Positions 33,804-43,162 of a stretch of 64,000 nt of DNA are shown here, in pieces. Each line of letters begins with the position of its first letter. Position 1 is the first letter of the stretch. A program made the translations under genes and the position numbers. This DNA is from Parvibaculaceae bacterium PLY_AMNH_Bact1 (GTDB taxonomy: Bacteria > Pseudomonadota > Alphaproteobacteria > Parvibaculales > Parvibaculaceae). The stretch spans positions 868,001 to 932,000 of the forward strand of contig CP126168.1 in the NCBI GenBank assembly GCA_032881465.1. The letters run 5' to 3'. The notes beneath the pieces were generated by a model. The model saw only the letters and a list, made by a program, of their open reading frames with translations, was not told the DNA's origin and did not search any database.

Positions 33804-35606
33804 ATGAAACGTCCCGTCTCTGCACGTCAGGTGGCTTCGTTTATCTGGTTCTACTGGCGCCGCCAGGGCCTTTGGTTTGTCCTTCTCATGGTGGGCCTGG
33901 TGGTCAATGTCGCCATCGACATCATGTTCCCGGTCGTCTCCGGTTACCTCGTCGATGCGATCTCAACCGCAGACGTCCCTCCGTCGCCGGAACAGGTTGA
34001 TACAGCGATTTGGGCTGCGATCCTTTTTGTCAGTCAGAGTGTTGTCTTCTTCACTGCCCAGCGCCTGAAGTTCCGCCTCTGGATGCATTTTGCCGCCCGG
34101 GTGATGCGCGACATCATCACGGAAGGCTTCGCGCGCGTACAGCGCTATCCCGCGAACTGGCATGAAAGCTCGCATGCGGGCGCAACCGTCCGGAAGTTGA
34201 CCCGAGGCATGTGGGCCTACGACACCATTGCGGACACAGTGTATGCAGCACTACTCCCGGCTGCGCTCATGCTTGTCGGCATTTTGGCAGTGCTTAGTTG
34301 GCGTTGGCCTCTGGTGGGCCTCTTTGCAGGTGCCACAAGCGTCTTTTACGTCGGTGTGACCGCCTGGCTTGCCGTGCGACATCTGCCGGACCGCCATCGT
34401 GCGCATATGAATGCTGACAGTGAGGTCGGCGCCCAGGTGGCCGATGCCATCACCTGCAACTCTGTTGTGAAGAGTTTTGGGACTGAGGACCGTGAGGACG
34501 CGCGTCTCTTCTCTCTCGTGGAGTTTTGGCGAGGCAAGGCTGTTGGGGCGTGGGCGATGATGGAAAACCTTCTCATCGTGCAAAATGTAGCCTCCGTTGC
34601 CCTGGTTGCTGGGATTGTCGGTCTGATCGTCGCCGAGTGGGCGGCTGGGCAGGCAACCACTGGAGACATTGTCTTTGGGCTGACGGCCTACCTCATGATC
34701 AATGCCTACCTACGGGATATGGGCTACCACCTGCAGAACCTGCAGCAGGGCGTGTCCGAGATTGAAGACCTGGTGGCATTCCATGATTTGCCAATGGAGC
34801 CAGCCGTCAAAAAGGGTGCACCAGCGCTTGACTTGACCGCAGGGGCGATCAGTTTCGATCAGGTGGGGTTTCACTATCCCCGCAAGGACCAGGCGGTCTA
34901 TTCCAACCTGTCTCTGGATATCAAAGCAGGCGAAAAAATCGCTCTGGTGGGTAAGTCCGGCTCTGGCAAGAGCACTTTCGTGAAACTGCTTCAACGTCTC
35001 TATGACCTGGACACTGGCAAGGTGCTGATTGATGGGCAGGACATCGCCACGGTGGACCCGGTCAGTCTGCGCCGGGCAGTCTCGGTAGTGCCGCAGGAAC
35101 CCCTGCTATTCCACAGAAGCCTTGGCGAGAATATTGCCTACGCGAACCCGGATGCGACGGAAGATGACGTGATGAAAGCGGCACGTCTTGCCCGCGCGGA
35201 CGAGTTCATTACGGCCCTTCCTGATGGGTTGAACACCATGGTGGGCGAGCGGGGCGTGAAGCTTTCCGGTGGCGAGCGTCAACGGGTCGCTATTGCTCGG
35301 GCCTTCCTCGCGGATGCCCCGATCCTGGTGCTTGATGAAGCAACCTCCAGTCTGGATGTTGTAACGGAGGCGGCCGTGCAGGAAGCCATGGAAGACCTTA
35401 TGAAGGGTCGGACAACCATCATCATCGCTCACCGTCTGTCGACGGTGCGGCAGGTCGACCGGGTTCTGGTCTTTGAAAATGGAGCGATCGTTGAGGATGG
35501 AACCTATGACGAGCTTGCTGTGCGGGAAGGGGGCTATCTTGCTCGCTTCCATGCGGTCCAGTCGTCAGAGGACTTAAGTCCGGCATTAGAGGAGGATGAG
35601 GCGTAA
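33804..35606 (+). CDS. ABC exporter, fused permease and ATPase
   Basis: 600 residues. Residues about 1-320 hold six transmembrane segments of the ABC_membrane type (starting SFIWFYWRRQGLWFVLLMVG); the ATPase domain has Walker A ALVGKSGSGKSTF (about 380), signature LSGGERQRVAIARA, Walker B ILVLDEATSSLD and the H-loop IIAHRLST. A homodimeric lipid, drug or peptide exporter is predicted; substrate unknown. The frame is open from 33756, but MKRPVSARQVASFI at 33804 is the likelier start. It is followed after 52 bases by acetoacetyl-CoA synthetase. Confidence 0.9.
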   Translation: MKRPVSARQVASFIWFYWRRQGLWFVLLMVGLVVNVAIDIMFPVVSGYLVDAISTADVPPSPEQVDTAIWAAILFVSQSVVFFTAQRLKFRLWMHFAARVMRDIITEGFARVQRYPANWHESSHAGATVRKLTRGMWAYDTIADTVYAALLPAALMLVGILAVLSWRWPLVGLFAGATSVFYVGVTAWLAVRHLPDRHRAHMNADSEVGAQVADAITCNSVVKSFGTEDREDARLFSLVEFWRGKAVGAWAMMENLLIVQNVASVALVAGIVGLIVAEWAAGQATTGDIVFGLTAYLMINAYLRDMGYHLQNLQQGVSEIEDLVAFHDLPMEPAVKKGAPALDLTAGAISFDQVGFHYPRKDQAVYSNLSLDIKAGEKIALVGKSGSGKSTFVKLLQRLYDLDTGKVLIDGQDIATVDPVSLRRAVSVVPQEPLLFHRSLGENIAYANPDATEDDVMKAARLARADEFITALPDGLNTMVGERGVKLSGGERQRVAIARAFLADAPILVLDEATSSLDVVTEAAVQEAMEDLMKGRTTIIIAHRLSTVRQVDRVLVFENGAIVEDGTYDELAVREGGYLARFHAVQSSEDLSPALEEDEA

Positions 35607-35658
35607 GGCCCCACCTCCGGCACTTGAAGGAATTGGGGGTGCGGCTTAAAAGCTGGGT

Positions 35659-37632
35659 ATGAACAACCAGCAAAACGCATCCCCAAAGTCCACCACACCA
35701 CTATGGGCCCCGAACGCTACCCGAGTGGCCGCCTCCGCGATGACCCGGTTTCGCCTGGAGACAGAGAAGAGTATCGGGCGAAGCCTACCGGACTATCAGG
35801 CGCTTCACGCCTGGTCGGTGACGGAAACAGCAGAATTTTGGGACGCTGTGTGGGAGTTCTGTGGGGTGATCGCTTCCAAAAAAGGCGAGCGGGTTCTAGG
35901 TGCCACGACAATGCCCGGTGCAGACTTCTTCCCGGACGCGCGGCTTAATTTCGCGGAAAACCTGCTGCGCAAGGACGACTCATCCCCTGCGCTCCACTTC
36001 AATAATGAGGGCGGGCACGAACGCGTGGTGACCTGGGCAGAGCTGCGGGCCTCGGTGTCGCAATTTGCGCAGGCATTGCGTGCCTGGGGGGTTGAGCCCG
36101 GCGACCGGGTGGCAGGCTATATGCCCAATATGCCCGAAACCATTGTCGCGATGCTGGCGACGGCAAGTCTCGGCGCTGTCTGGTCTTCCTGTTCGCCTGA
36201 CTTTGGTGCGAGGGGCGTCCTGGACAGGTTCGGACAGATTGAGCCCAAAGTTCTGATTGCATGTGATGGCTATCGCTACAATGGCAAAACGCTGCGGCTC
36301 GAAGACAATTTGCGGGAGATCACGGGACACCTGCCCACCCTGGAACATGTGGTGATTGTGTCGCTTGTCGGTGCTGCTGTTACCGGCGTCGAAAGAGTCA
36401 CTCTTTGGGAAGACGCATGCGCACCATTTGATCCGAGCGATATCGTCTTTGAGCAGCTACCGTTCAATCATCCGCTCTACATCATGTTTTCCAGCGGCAC
36501 GACCGGCGCACCCAAGTGCATTGTGCATTCTGCGGGTGGTACGCTTCTGCAGCAATTAAAGGAACACGTGCTTCATTGCGATCTGAAAGAAGGCGATACG
36601 CTTTTCTATTTCACCACCTGCGGGTGGATGATGTGGAACTGGCTCGTGGCGGGTCTGGGTGTGGGAGCAACACTTGCGCTTTATGACGGTTCGCCTTTCT
36701 ATCCAGATGGCAATGTTCTGTTCGACTATGCAGATGACGTTGGGGTCAATGTTTTTGGTACTTCGGCCAAATTCATTGATGCGCTCAACAAAGAGAAGCT
36801 GAAGCCTGCTGAGACCCACGAGCTGAGCGACCTACGCTTGATCCTCTCCACCGGGTCACCGCTGGTGGATGAAGGGTTTGAGTATGTCTATCGCTCAATC
36901 AAAAAAGATGTGCAGCTCTCCTCCATTTCTGGTGGGACAGATATCGTCTCCTGTTTTGTTCTCGGCAATCCTGTCCTGCCGGTATGGAAAGGCGAAATAC
37001 AGTCCAAAGGCTTAGGCATGGTTGTGGAGATTTGGGATGAAGGCGGTGATGCACTCACCCACGGCAAAGGCGAGCTCGTTTGCACGAAACCTTTCCCAAG
37101 CATGCCCATTGGGTTCTGGAACGATCCCGACGGGGCCAAATATGCCGCCGCCTATTTTGATCGGTTCCCGGGCGTTTGGCATCATGGCGACTTTGCTGAA
37201 GTGACAGAGCAGGGTGGTATCATCATCCATGGTCGGTCTGATGCAACGCTTAATCCCGGTGGTGTGCGGATTGGGACAGCTGAGATTTACGCAGTCGTTG
37301 AAACCTTGCCCGAAATTCGTGAGGCGATTGCAGTCGGCCAGAGCTGGCAGGACGATGTGCGCGTCGTTTTATTTATCGTTCTCGCTGATGGTGCCGAGCT
37401 GACGGATGATTTGATCGCAACCATCAGGTCAAACATCCGTAAAGGGGCAAGTCCCCGTCATGTTCCGGCGAAAGTCATCGCGGTCACCGACATTCCGCGA
37501 ACAAAATCGGGCAAAATCACAGAGCTCGCGGTACGCGACATCATTGAGGGTCGAGACGTCAAAAACCGCGAAGCGCTGGCGAACCCGGAAGCGCTTGATC
37601 TCTACAGAAACCTGGGCGACCTGCAGACCTAG
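35659..37632 (+). CDS. Acetoacetate-CoA ligase
   Basis: A 657-residue ANL-superfamily enzyme that activates acetoacetate with ATP and CoA. The length, the N-terminal PLWAPNATRVAASAMTRFR and the block AGYMPNMPETIVAMLATASLGAVW with SSCSPDFGARGVLDRF are those of acetoacetyl-CoA synthetases. ATP-binding motif MFSSGTTGAPKCIVHSAGG and the catalytic Lys in PRTKSGKITELAVRD are intact. It would return ketone bodies from polyhydroxybutyrate or leucine breakdown to acetyl-CoA. Its stop codon interlocks with the histidine-kinase stop on CTAG at 37629-37632. Confidence 0.93.
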   Translation: MNNQQNASPKSTTPLWAPNATRVAASAMTRFRLETEKSIGRSLPDYQALHAWSVTETAEFWDAVWEFCGVIASKKGERVLGATTMPGADFFPDARLNFAENLLRKDDSSPALHFNNEGGHERVVTWAELRASVSQFAQALRAWGVEPGDRVAGYMPNMPETIVAMLATASLGAVWSSCSPDFGARGVLDRFGQIEPKVLIACDGYRYNGKTLRLEDNLREITGHLPTLEHVVIVSLVGAAVTGVERVTLWEDACAPFDPSDIVFEQLPFNHPLYIMFSSGTTGAPKCIVHSAGGTLLQQLKEHVLHCDLKEGDTLFYFTTCGWMMWNWLVAGLGVGATLALYDGSPFYPDGNVLFDYADDVGVNVFGTSAKFIDALNKEKLKPAETHELSDLRLILSTGSPLVDEGFEYVYRSIKKDVQLSSISGGTDIVSCFVLGNPVLPVWKGEIQSKGLGMVVEIWDEGGDALTHGKGELVCTKPFPSMPIGFWNDPDGAKYAAAYFDRFPGVWHHGDFAEVTEQGGIIIHGRSDATLNPGGVRIGTAEIYAVVETLPEIREAIAVGQSWQDDVRVVLFIVLADGAELTDDLIATIRSNIRKGASPRHVPAKVIAVTDIPRTKSGKITELAVRDIIEGRDVKNREALANPEALDLYRNLGDLQT

Positions 37633-39842
37633 TCCTGCAGTACCTGCGTTGAGGGAAAGGTGAGCTCCACGATAGTCCCCTCACCCGGCGACGAGACGAT
37701 GGCAAGCGCACCCCTGTTCGCCTCTGTCAGCGCTTTGGCAAGTGGCAAGCCGAGACCAGTTCCCTTTTTGCCGTGAATAACGGCACTGCGGGCCTGCCCG
37801 AAGGGTGCGAAGGCACGAGACAGGTCCTCATCTGACATGCCAATGCCTGTATCCTGCACTGTGACGACCAGGTCTCCCGCCTTTGAGAGTGACGAAATCA
37901 CGCTCACCTGGCCTCCGGGGCGCGTAAATTTGACCGCGTTGGACAGAAGGTTCAGTAAAATCTGAGTGAGGCTGCGTTTGTCAGCGACAAGACCCGGCAG
38001 ATGTTCATCAATCTGCGCGCGAATGGAAATCCGTTCATCCGCGGCACTTGGCTTCACCATGTTGACACATGTGTCGACAATAGAGCTGATGTCGACCTGC
38101 TCGAACTCTGGTTCAAACTTTCCCGCTTCGACTTTGGAGAGATCAAGCAGATCGTTGATCAGGCTGAGGAGCAGCTCGCCACTGTCGTGTATGTCGCCGG
38201 CATAGGTGAGATATTTCTCGTGACCCAAGGAACCGTAATGCTCATCGCGCATGATTTCGGAAAATCCGATGATCGCATTGAGCGGGGTGCGCAGCTCATG
38301 TGCGACCGACGCAAGGAAATCAGATTTTTGTGTATTCGCAGACGTCGCCTTTGAGAGTGCGTCACGCAGTTCTGCTTCTACCTGTTTGGCGGGGGTAATA
38401 TCTCTGAGAGCTGCTGTAAAGGCAGCCCCGGCATAGTCACTGCCAAGGGGCTGGATAACCAGAAGCAAAGACCGACTGGGGTCTCCGCGAGTCATGACTT
38501 CCAGACCATTGTCGTAAGCTGTCGCAAATCCTGTCTCCTGCAAGCTCGCGATATAGTCGCGCACACGCGGCTGGTCTGGCGCAACAAAGGAGCGTTCCAA
38601 CGGCTGTCCCTGAGCAAGATCGAGGATTTGTTCCGCTTCCGCATTTGCTCGGATCACCTGACCCACATCATCGAGCATCAAAACACCGTCTGTGACGGAA
38701 CTGAGCAGCGTATCGGGATCGGATGTTGGAACAGCAGGAGTAACTGCATTTTCAGCGGGTGTTTCAGCAGGTTCAGGCGATGCGACGACCCGAGCAACAC
38801 CATTCCAGCCATCAAAGCCTCCCTCACTGTTGCGTAATGGGAGAGCGCTGAGCAGCAGGTGGATCACATTGCCATCAATCCCAGGCCATAGCAGTTCTTC
38901 TTCACGCCATGGAGCTGTCGAGGACAGGGCTTTTGTCAGACCAGGGCTCGGCCCAAGCCCGTAGTTTTGAACCAGGTCGGACCATTTTTTTCCTATAAGC
39001 ACTTCGGCCCGTGCGTCAGTGGCTGCTTGCACACCGGCACTCACGCGCGTGAGGGTCAGGTCCTTGTCCAGGCGCCATTGAAAGTCGCTGACGAGATCAA
39101 GCATCGCCTGCATTTTTGTGCGCTCCGCGTCCGCTGCTTTTTCCAAAGCCCGTCGGTCGCCAATATCCCGAAAGAGACCAAGCAGCGCTTGACCGTCCGT
39201 ATCAGGATCGTGCACCCGCCTGAGAGTGATGCGATGGAGGCGGTCGCCGTGACGGGTTGTTAAACGCAGAGATTTGCTGACGGTCCCGTTACGCACAGCC
39301 CGTGCGATAAGCGGCAAGGCATCATCGTCTGACGGGAGAAGGGCGGTGAGCCCACCTTTTCGTAAGTGCGCCCCAAAAATGCGTTCGGCTTCAATGTTTT
39401 GATGCAGGAGCAGTCCATCCGTGCCGAAGAGAACCATGGGTAGAGGCGCTTCCTGAACCATTTCGCCAAACCGGGAAAACCCCGCGATTTGTTCAGAGGT
39501 TTCATCGGGGACGGTGAGAAGAAGCCCTGGCCGACCATCGTCGAGAGTGGAGGGGTAGCAGGTGCAAACAGTCCAACGGCTTTCATCTGCGAGGTGAAAT
39601 TCCAGCTTGGCTGTCAGAGGCGCGTCCTCATCAAAACCGGTGGCAAGTCTGTCGAGTTTCAGGGTGGCTGGGTCATCAGGGTCGAAGTCCAGCTCAATCA
39701 GGTCCAGCAGACTTTCTTCGCCCCAAAAGGTGACAGCCGCCGGATTGCCCCATGCGATGCGCCGACGCGCGACATCCCAAAGCCAAGCGGGGTCGGGTGA
39801 GCCCACAAGGTCTTCAATACTCAAACTGGACGCGGCGCTCAC
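37629..39842 (-). CDS. PAS-domain sensor histidine kinase
   Basis: 737 residues from a GTG with GGGAG seven bases upstream. No transmembrane helices, so cytoplasmic. At least three PAS-like segments precede the kinase (about 15-110, 120-225, 395-490). The dimerisation/H box is FLASVAHELRTPLNAIIGFSEIM (His near 511), then N box LLNLLSNAVKFTRPGG, G1 VQDTGIGMSDEDL and G2 GTGLGLPLAKAL. Cytoplasmic PAS kinases of this build in alphaproteobacteria include PdhS/DivJ relatives of the CtrA network, a guess only. No response regulator is adjacent. Confidence 0.9.
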   Translation of the reverse strand: MSAASSLSIEDLVGSPDPAWLWDVARRRIAWGNPAAVTFWGEESLLDLIELDFDPDDPATLKLDRLATGFDEDAPLTAKLEFHLADESRWTVCTCYPSTLDDGRPGLLLTVPDETSEQIAGFSRFGEMVQEAPLPMVLFGTDGLLLHQNIEAERIFGAHLRKGGLTALLPSDDDALPLIARAVRNGTVSKSLRLTTRHGDRLHRITLRRVHDPDTDGQALLGLFRDIGDRRALEKAADAERTKMQAMLDLVSDFQWRLDKDLTLTRVSAGVQAATDARAEVLIGKKWSDLVQNYGLGPSPGLTKALSSTAPWREEELLWPGIDGNVIHLLLSALPLRNSEGGFDGWNGVARVVASPEPAETPAENAVTPAVPTSDPDTLLSSVTDGVLMLDDVGQVIRANAEAEQILDLAQGQPLERSFVAPDQPRVRDYIASLQETGFATAYDNGLEVMTRGDPSRSLLLVIQPLGSDYAGAAFTAALRDITPAKQVEAELRDALSKATSANTQKSDFLASVAHELRTPLNAIIGFSEIMRDEHYGSLGHEKYLTYAGDIHDSGELLLSLINDLLDLSKVEAGKFEPEFEQVDISSIVDTCVNMVKPSAADERISIRAQIDEHLPGLVADKRSLTQILLNLLSNAVKFTRPGGQVSVISSLSKAGDLVVTVQDTGIGMSDEDLSRAFAPFGQARSAVIHGKKGTGLGLPLAKALTEANRGALAIVSSPGEGTIVELTFPSTQVLQD

Positions 39843-39863
39843 ACATATCTCCCGAACAGGCGA

Positions 39864-39894
39864 GCATCACGTGATGCTGCCATACACAATGGCA
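39864..39894. promoter_or_regulatory. Two adjacent palindromes upstream of the histidine kinase gene
   Basis: GCATCACGTGATGC (39864-39877) is a perfect 14-bp palindrome with a CACGTG core. It is followed directly by TGCCAT-ACACA-ATGGCA (39878-39894), a 6-bp inverted repeat. They lie 22-52 bases before the kinase GTG, in the promoter or leader. Candidate operators or an mRNA structure. Confidence 0.4.
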
Positions 39895-40013
39895 TGTTCA
39901 AATTTGTCGAGAGGCTGACCGCCGCGATCATACCCTCTATTCAAGGGTACCCTAACGTCTATCTCGGGATCAGGTCCAGAGCAGGTGGTTAAGAGTGTCC
40001 CCGTGAGCCAGAC

Positions 40014-40229
40014 CTACTTCTTCTTCTTTTTCTTTGGGCCTGATTGACGGGCAATATTGGCCGCCTCGACGATTTCGGCTGCAATCTCCTCGGCCTCGTC
40101 TGGCATGAAGTCCATGGGCAACTCAAATTGGGAGGTCCGAAAAAACAGGCGCACCATGCCTTCGGAGGTCGGGCCGATCTGGATTTCGCCGCTCTCGTCA
40201 GTTTCTTTGTTAATACCCGACCCACTCAT
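40014..40229 (-). CDS. Small DUF6324-like protein with a C-terminal lysine run
   Basis: 71 residues, starting MSGSGINKETDESGEIQIGP; the centre SEGMVRLFFRTSQFELPMDF and MPDEAEEIAAEIVEAA resembles DUF6324, a small alphaproteobacterial family of unknown role (from memory). The protein ends in six consecutive lysines. Its ATG overlaps the hydrolase stop as ATGA (40226-40229), so translation is coupled to the hydrolase. Longer in-frame open sequence upstream belongs to the hydrolase region. Confidence 0.7.
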   Translation of the reverse strand: MSGSGINKETDESGEIQIGPTSEGMVRLFFRTSQFELPMDFMPDEAEEIAAEIVEAANIARQSGPKKKKKK

Positions 40230-41146
40230 TTTTTGCTTACCTCTGACGCTTCTGGCACCGGCCTGCCGGTTAACCATGCTTCCAGCATAGCATTCACCGA
40301 TTGGGGCGCCTCCTGTTGGACCCAGTGTGACACATTGGGGAGATATCTGAGGGTGAAGTCTTCCACCAGATCCTCCGTGCCATATGTCAGTTCCTTCCCC
40401 AATGCAACGTCCTCTTCACCCCAGACCATCAAGGTGGGTGTTTTGACGTGGGGCGGGTCCTCCCAGACCTCTTTCAGCGGATTGCTGCGAAACGACGCCC
40501 GGTAGTAATTGATCATCGCTCTCATCGCACCTGGAATAAGAGCGTTCTGTCTGTAATGCTCAAGGACCTCTGGTCCAAAATTCGTCTGGTCGATCGCCAT
40601 ATTCGAAAAAGCGTCTCCGACCGCCTGCGCGCCTCGCAAAGTCATGAGTTTCTCCGGCAGCCAGGGGAGCTGGAAAAAGAAGATGTACCAGGATCGCTTC
40701 AGCTGCGCCCAACCTGACACACTCTTCAAAAACTGCGTGGGATGGGGAAGGTTCATCACCACAAACCGTTCCAGCGGTCGGGCTTCCGTCAGCACAAAGC
40801 TCCAGCCGATGGCACCGCCCCAGTCGTGGGTCATGAGTGTTGTTGGCCCGGTTATGCCTTCGGCACGCGCTGTATCAATGAGACCAGCGGCATCTGCAAT
40901 CAGATTTGTGATGTTGTAATCAGCAACCTTGGGTGGTCGTGAACTGTGGCCATAACCCCGCAAATTGGGTGCCCAGACCGTGTAGCCGAGCTCCGCCAGC
41001 AAGGGTATCTGAAAACGCCAGGAATGCTTGCTCTCGGGAAAGCCATGCAGCAAAAGGGCAAACTTCTCGCCCGATCCACAGACATCTGTTTCGAAGGTGA
41101 GGCCATTCGCCTCTATCATTCGTGTTGTAATGTGTGTGTCGCCCAC
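40226..41146 (-). CDS. Alpha/beta hydrolase, epoxide-hydrolase or dehalogenase-like
   Basis: 306 residues from a GTG with AGGAGG six bases upstream. LLLHGFPESKHSWRF contains the HGFP oxyanion region, LRGYGHSSRP follows, THDWGGAIGW places an Asp at the nucleophile elbow (as in epoxide hydrolases and haloalkane dehalogenases rather than Ser esterases), VWGEEDVALG is the acid turn and VSHWVQQEAP the catalytic His. Substrate unknown. The gene is coupled to the downstream DUF6324-like gene by ATGA. Confidence 0.9.
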   Translation of the reverse strand: MGDTHITTRMIEANGLTFETDVCGSGEKFALLLHGFPESKHSWRFQIPLLAELGYTVWAPNLRGYGHSSRPPKVADYNITNLIADAAGLIDTARAEGITGPTTLMTHDWGGAIGWSFVLTEARPLERFVVMNLPHPTQFLKSVSGWAQLKRSWYIFFFQLPWLPEKLMTLRGAQAVGDAFSNMAIDQTNFGPEVLEHYRQNALIPGAMRAMINYYRASFRSNPLKEVWEDPPHVKTPTLMVWGEEDVALGKELTYGTEDLVEDFTLRYLPNVSHWVQQEAPQSVNAMLEAWLTGRPVPEASEVSKK

Positions 41147-41288
41147 GGGGTACCTCCTGCGGACGGGACTATAGGCGATCGTGCGATGGCCTGACAGGGG
41201 CGAAAATCCGGGTTAGTGTGGCCTTAACAGAGGCTGAAATGTCGGCGGGGGCCGCCATGTTCAGCCAAAAGGCCAACGAGGGGATAAT

Positions 41289-42704
41289 ATGGCGGTTAGC
41301 GTAGCGCGCGAGCATTGGTCGTCGCGATTTGCATTTCTCATGGCGGCGATTGGATCTGCCGTTGGGCTCGGCAATATCTGGCGGTTCCCCTTTGTCACCG
41401 GCGAGAATGGGGGCGGTGCCTTCATCCTGATTTATCTACTCACCACCACCTGTATCGCGCTGCCGATTGTCATTGCAGAGGTGATGCTCGGCCGCATGGG
41501 TGGCCAGAGCCCGATTGGCTCTCTGATGCAGATCACCCGCAAGCACAAGAAGTCCATCTTCTGGGTGTTGATGGCCTGGGGCGGCACGCTCGGTGCCTTC
41601 GTTGTCTTGTCCTACTACAGCGTTATCGGAGGGTGGGCGCTGAAATATGTGACCCTCGCGGCCTCAGGGACCTTTGGTAATCTCAATGGTGACAGCTCAG
41701 GGGAGATTTTTGGCGCTTTTATCGGTGACCCAATTGCGCTCATTGGCTGGCATACCCTGTTCATGGGAATCAATATTGGCATCGTTATCTGGGGGCTGCA
41801 CAAAGGGATTGAACGTGCGGTCGTCTTCCTCATGCCACTACTCTTCGTCCTCCTGGTGGGGATGGTCTTCTACGCGGCTTCGACGCCGGGTTTTGAGCGT
41901 GCGGTAGACTTTCTCTTCACCTTCGATTTTTCAAAAGTAACATCCAACACATTCTTGATGGCGATCGGGCAGGGGTTCTTCTCCGTTTCCGTCGCGCTGG
42001 GTGCTATGATGACTTATGGCGCTTACCTTGATGAAGACGTCTCTATCCAGAATTCTGCAATCATCATCGTGATCGCTGACACAGGTGTTGCGATCTTGGC
42101 GGGGCTTGCTGTCTTCCCACTGGTCTTCTCCTTTGCGCTGGAACCTTCCGCAGGGCCAGGCCTGATTTTCGTGACGGTTCCGATTGCCTTTGGGCAGATG
42201 GATGCGGGCCTTCTGGTCGGAACAGCCTTCTTTGTGCTGCTGTCGGTTGCGGCGGTCACTTCGGCCATCTCGCTTCTGGAACCCGCCGTGGCCTACATGG
42301 AAGAAGCACTTACCTGGTCCAGAAAAGCGACCGCGATCCTGGTCGGCGGCGCGGCCTGGACGCTCGGCATTGCAAGTGTTCTCTCCTTTAGTGATTGGTC
42401 GGACTTCTACCCGTTGGCACCGATGGGCGTTCTGGTCAATCAGACAGTCTTTGACGTATTTGACTTCATCGTCACCAGCTGGGTACAGCCCGGCGTGGGC
42501 ATTATGATGGCGATCTTTGCAGGCTGGGTGTTGAGCCGGGAGACAGTTCTGGATGCCCTCAATGCCAAGGACCCAAATGCCCTTTGGTTCCGGGCATGGC
42601 TGTTTGCTGTTCGTGTGGTCTGCCCGATCGCGGTGCTCCTGGTCTTTGCAGGGGCGGTGTGGCCTGACTTTGTTGCATCCATGATGCCGAACGGTGGGGA
42701 CTAA
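41289..42704 (+). CDS. Sodium-dependent neurotransmitter-symporter (NSS/SNF) family transporter
   Basis: 471 residues, about 11-12 transmembrane helices. The N-terminal FLMAAIGSAVGLGNIWRFPF is the family signature, with TM1 unwound at the sodium and substrate site. Bacterial relatives (LeuT, MhsT, TnaT) carry amino acids. GAGGGGATAAT precedes the ATG. It stands alone ahead of tRNA-His; a weak CCGCC/GGCGG hairpin (42726-42743) follows the stop. Confidence 0.92.
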   Translation: MAVSVAREHWSSRFAFLMAAIGSAVGLGNIWRFPFVTGENGGGAFILIYLLTTTCIALPIVIAEVMLGRMGGQSPIGSLMQITRKHKKSIFWVLMAWGGTLGAFVVLSYYSVIGGWALKYVTLAASGTFGNLNGDSSGEIFGAFIGDPIALIGWHTLFMGINIGIVIWGLHKGIERAVVFLMPLLFVLLVGMVFYAASTPGFERAVDFLFTFDFSKVTSNTFLMAIGQGFFSVSVALGAMMTYGAYLDEDVSIQNSAIIIVIADTGVAILAGLAVFPLVFSFALEPSAGPGLIFVTVPIAFGQMDAGLLVGTAFFVLLSVAAVTSAISLLEPAVAYMEEALTWSRKATAILVGGAAWTLGIASVLSFSDWSDFYPLAPMGVLVNQTVFDVFDFIVTSWVQPGVGIMMAIFAGWVLSRETVLDALNAKDPNALWFRAWLFAVRVVCPIAVLLVFAGAVWPDFVASMMPNGGD

Positions 42705-42837
42705 GGAGCTGAGAGGGGCTGAAAACCGCCCAAAAATAGGCGGAAAATAAGGCGTGGAGAGGCCTTGCAAGGCGAGCGCAAGGGAATTAAGTTCCGGCTC
42801 TCGGAGTGCATGGGCCCAAGCCCCGCATGACGGATGT

Positions 42838-42914
42838 GCAGCTGTAGCTCAGTCGGTTAGAGCGCTTGATTGTGGATCAAGAGGTCGGTGGTTCAATTCC
42901 TCCCAGCTGTACCA
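42838..42914 (+). tRNA. tRNA-His (anticodon GTG)
   Basis: A 77-base cloverleaf including encoded CCA (42912-42914). The anticodon stem CTTGA/TCAAG encloses TTGTGGA with GTG in the middle. The acceptor stem GCAGCTG/CAGCTGT starts with a G1:U72 wobble pair; the discriminator is A73 and the base before G1 is T, so no extra G-1 is encoded. Lack of G-1 with A73 is the known exception of alphaproteobacterial tRNA-His. The T stem has one T:T mismatch (51:63). Confidence 0.95.
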
Positions 42915-42973
42915 TTTTCCCCGCATTTAATAGACTCGACACACTGTCTTCGCGTTCAGCTCCTTGATCCTGG

Positions 42974-43162
42974 CTACTGACTATCTGTGGGAGAGACCAG
43001 CCTCGGCTGGCCAGGTTCATCTACACGCACTGCGTAGTCTGAAACCTCAGACAGCAATGGTTGCTGTAATTTCACGCCATAGGCTACGACGCGATCATTG
43101 GATTTTTCATACTTCCGAAGAAGCAGGAACCACTCGCGAAGAAAGTCTTCGCGCTCAGTCAT
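42974..43162 (-). CDS. 62-residue protein translationally coupled to the LuxI-like gene
   Basis: The ATG (43160-43162) overlaps the luxI-like stop as ATGA, so ribosomes can pass directly from one to the other. The protein starts MTEREDFLREWFLLLRKYEK, an amphipathic helix, followed by NDRVVAYGVKLQQPLLSEV and a polar, proline-containing tail. No signal or membrane segment. I recognise no family. Position after a signal synthase suggests a part in signal production or control; small anti-activators are known in other LuxR/LuxI systems (TraM, QseM), but no similarity is claimed. Confidence 0.6.
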   Translation of the reverse strand: MTEREDFLREWFLLLRKYEKSNDRVVAYGVKLQQPLLSEVSDYAVRVDEPGQPRLVSPTDSQ

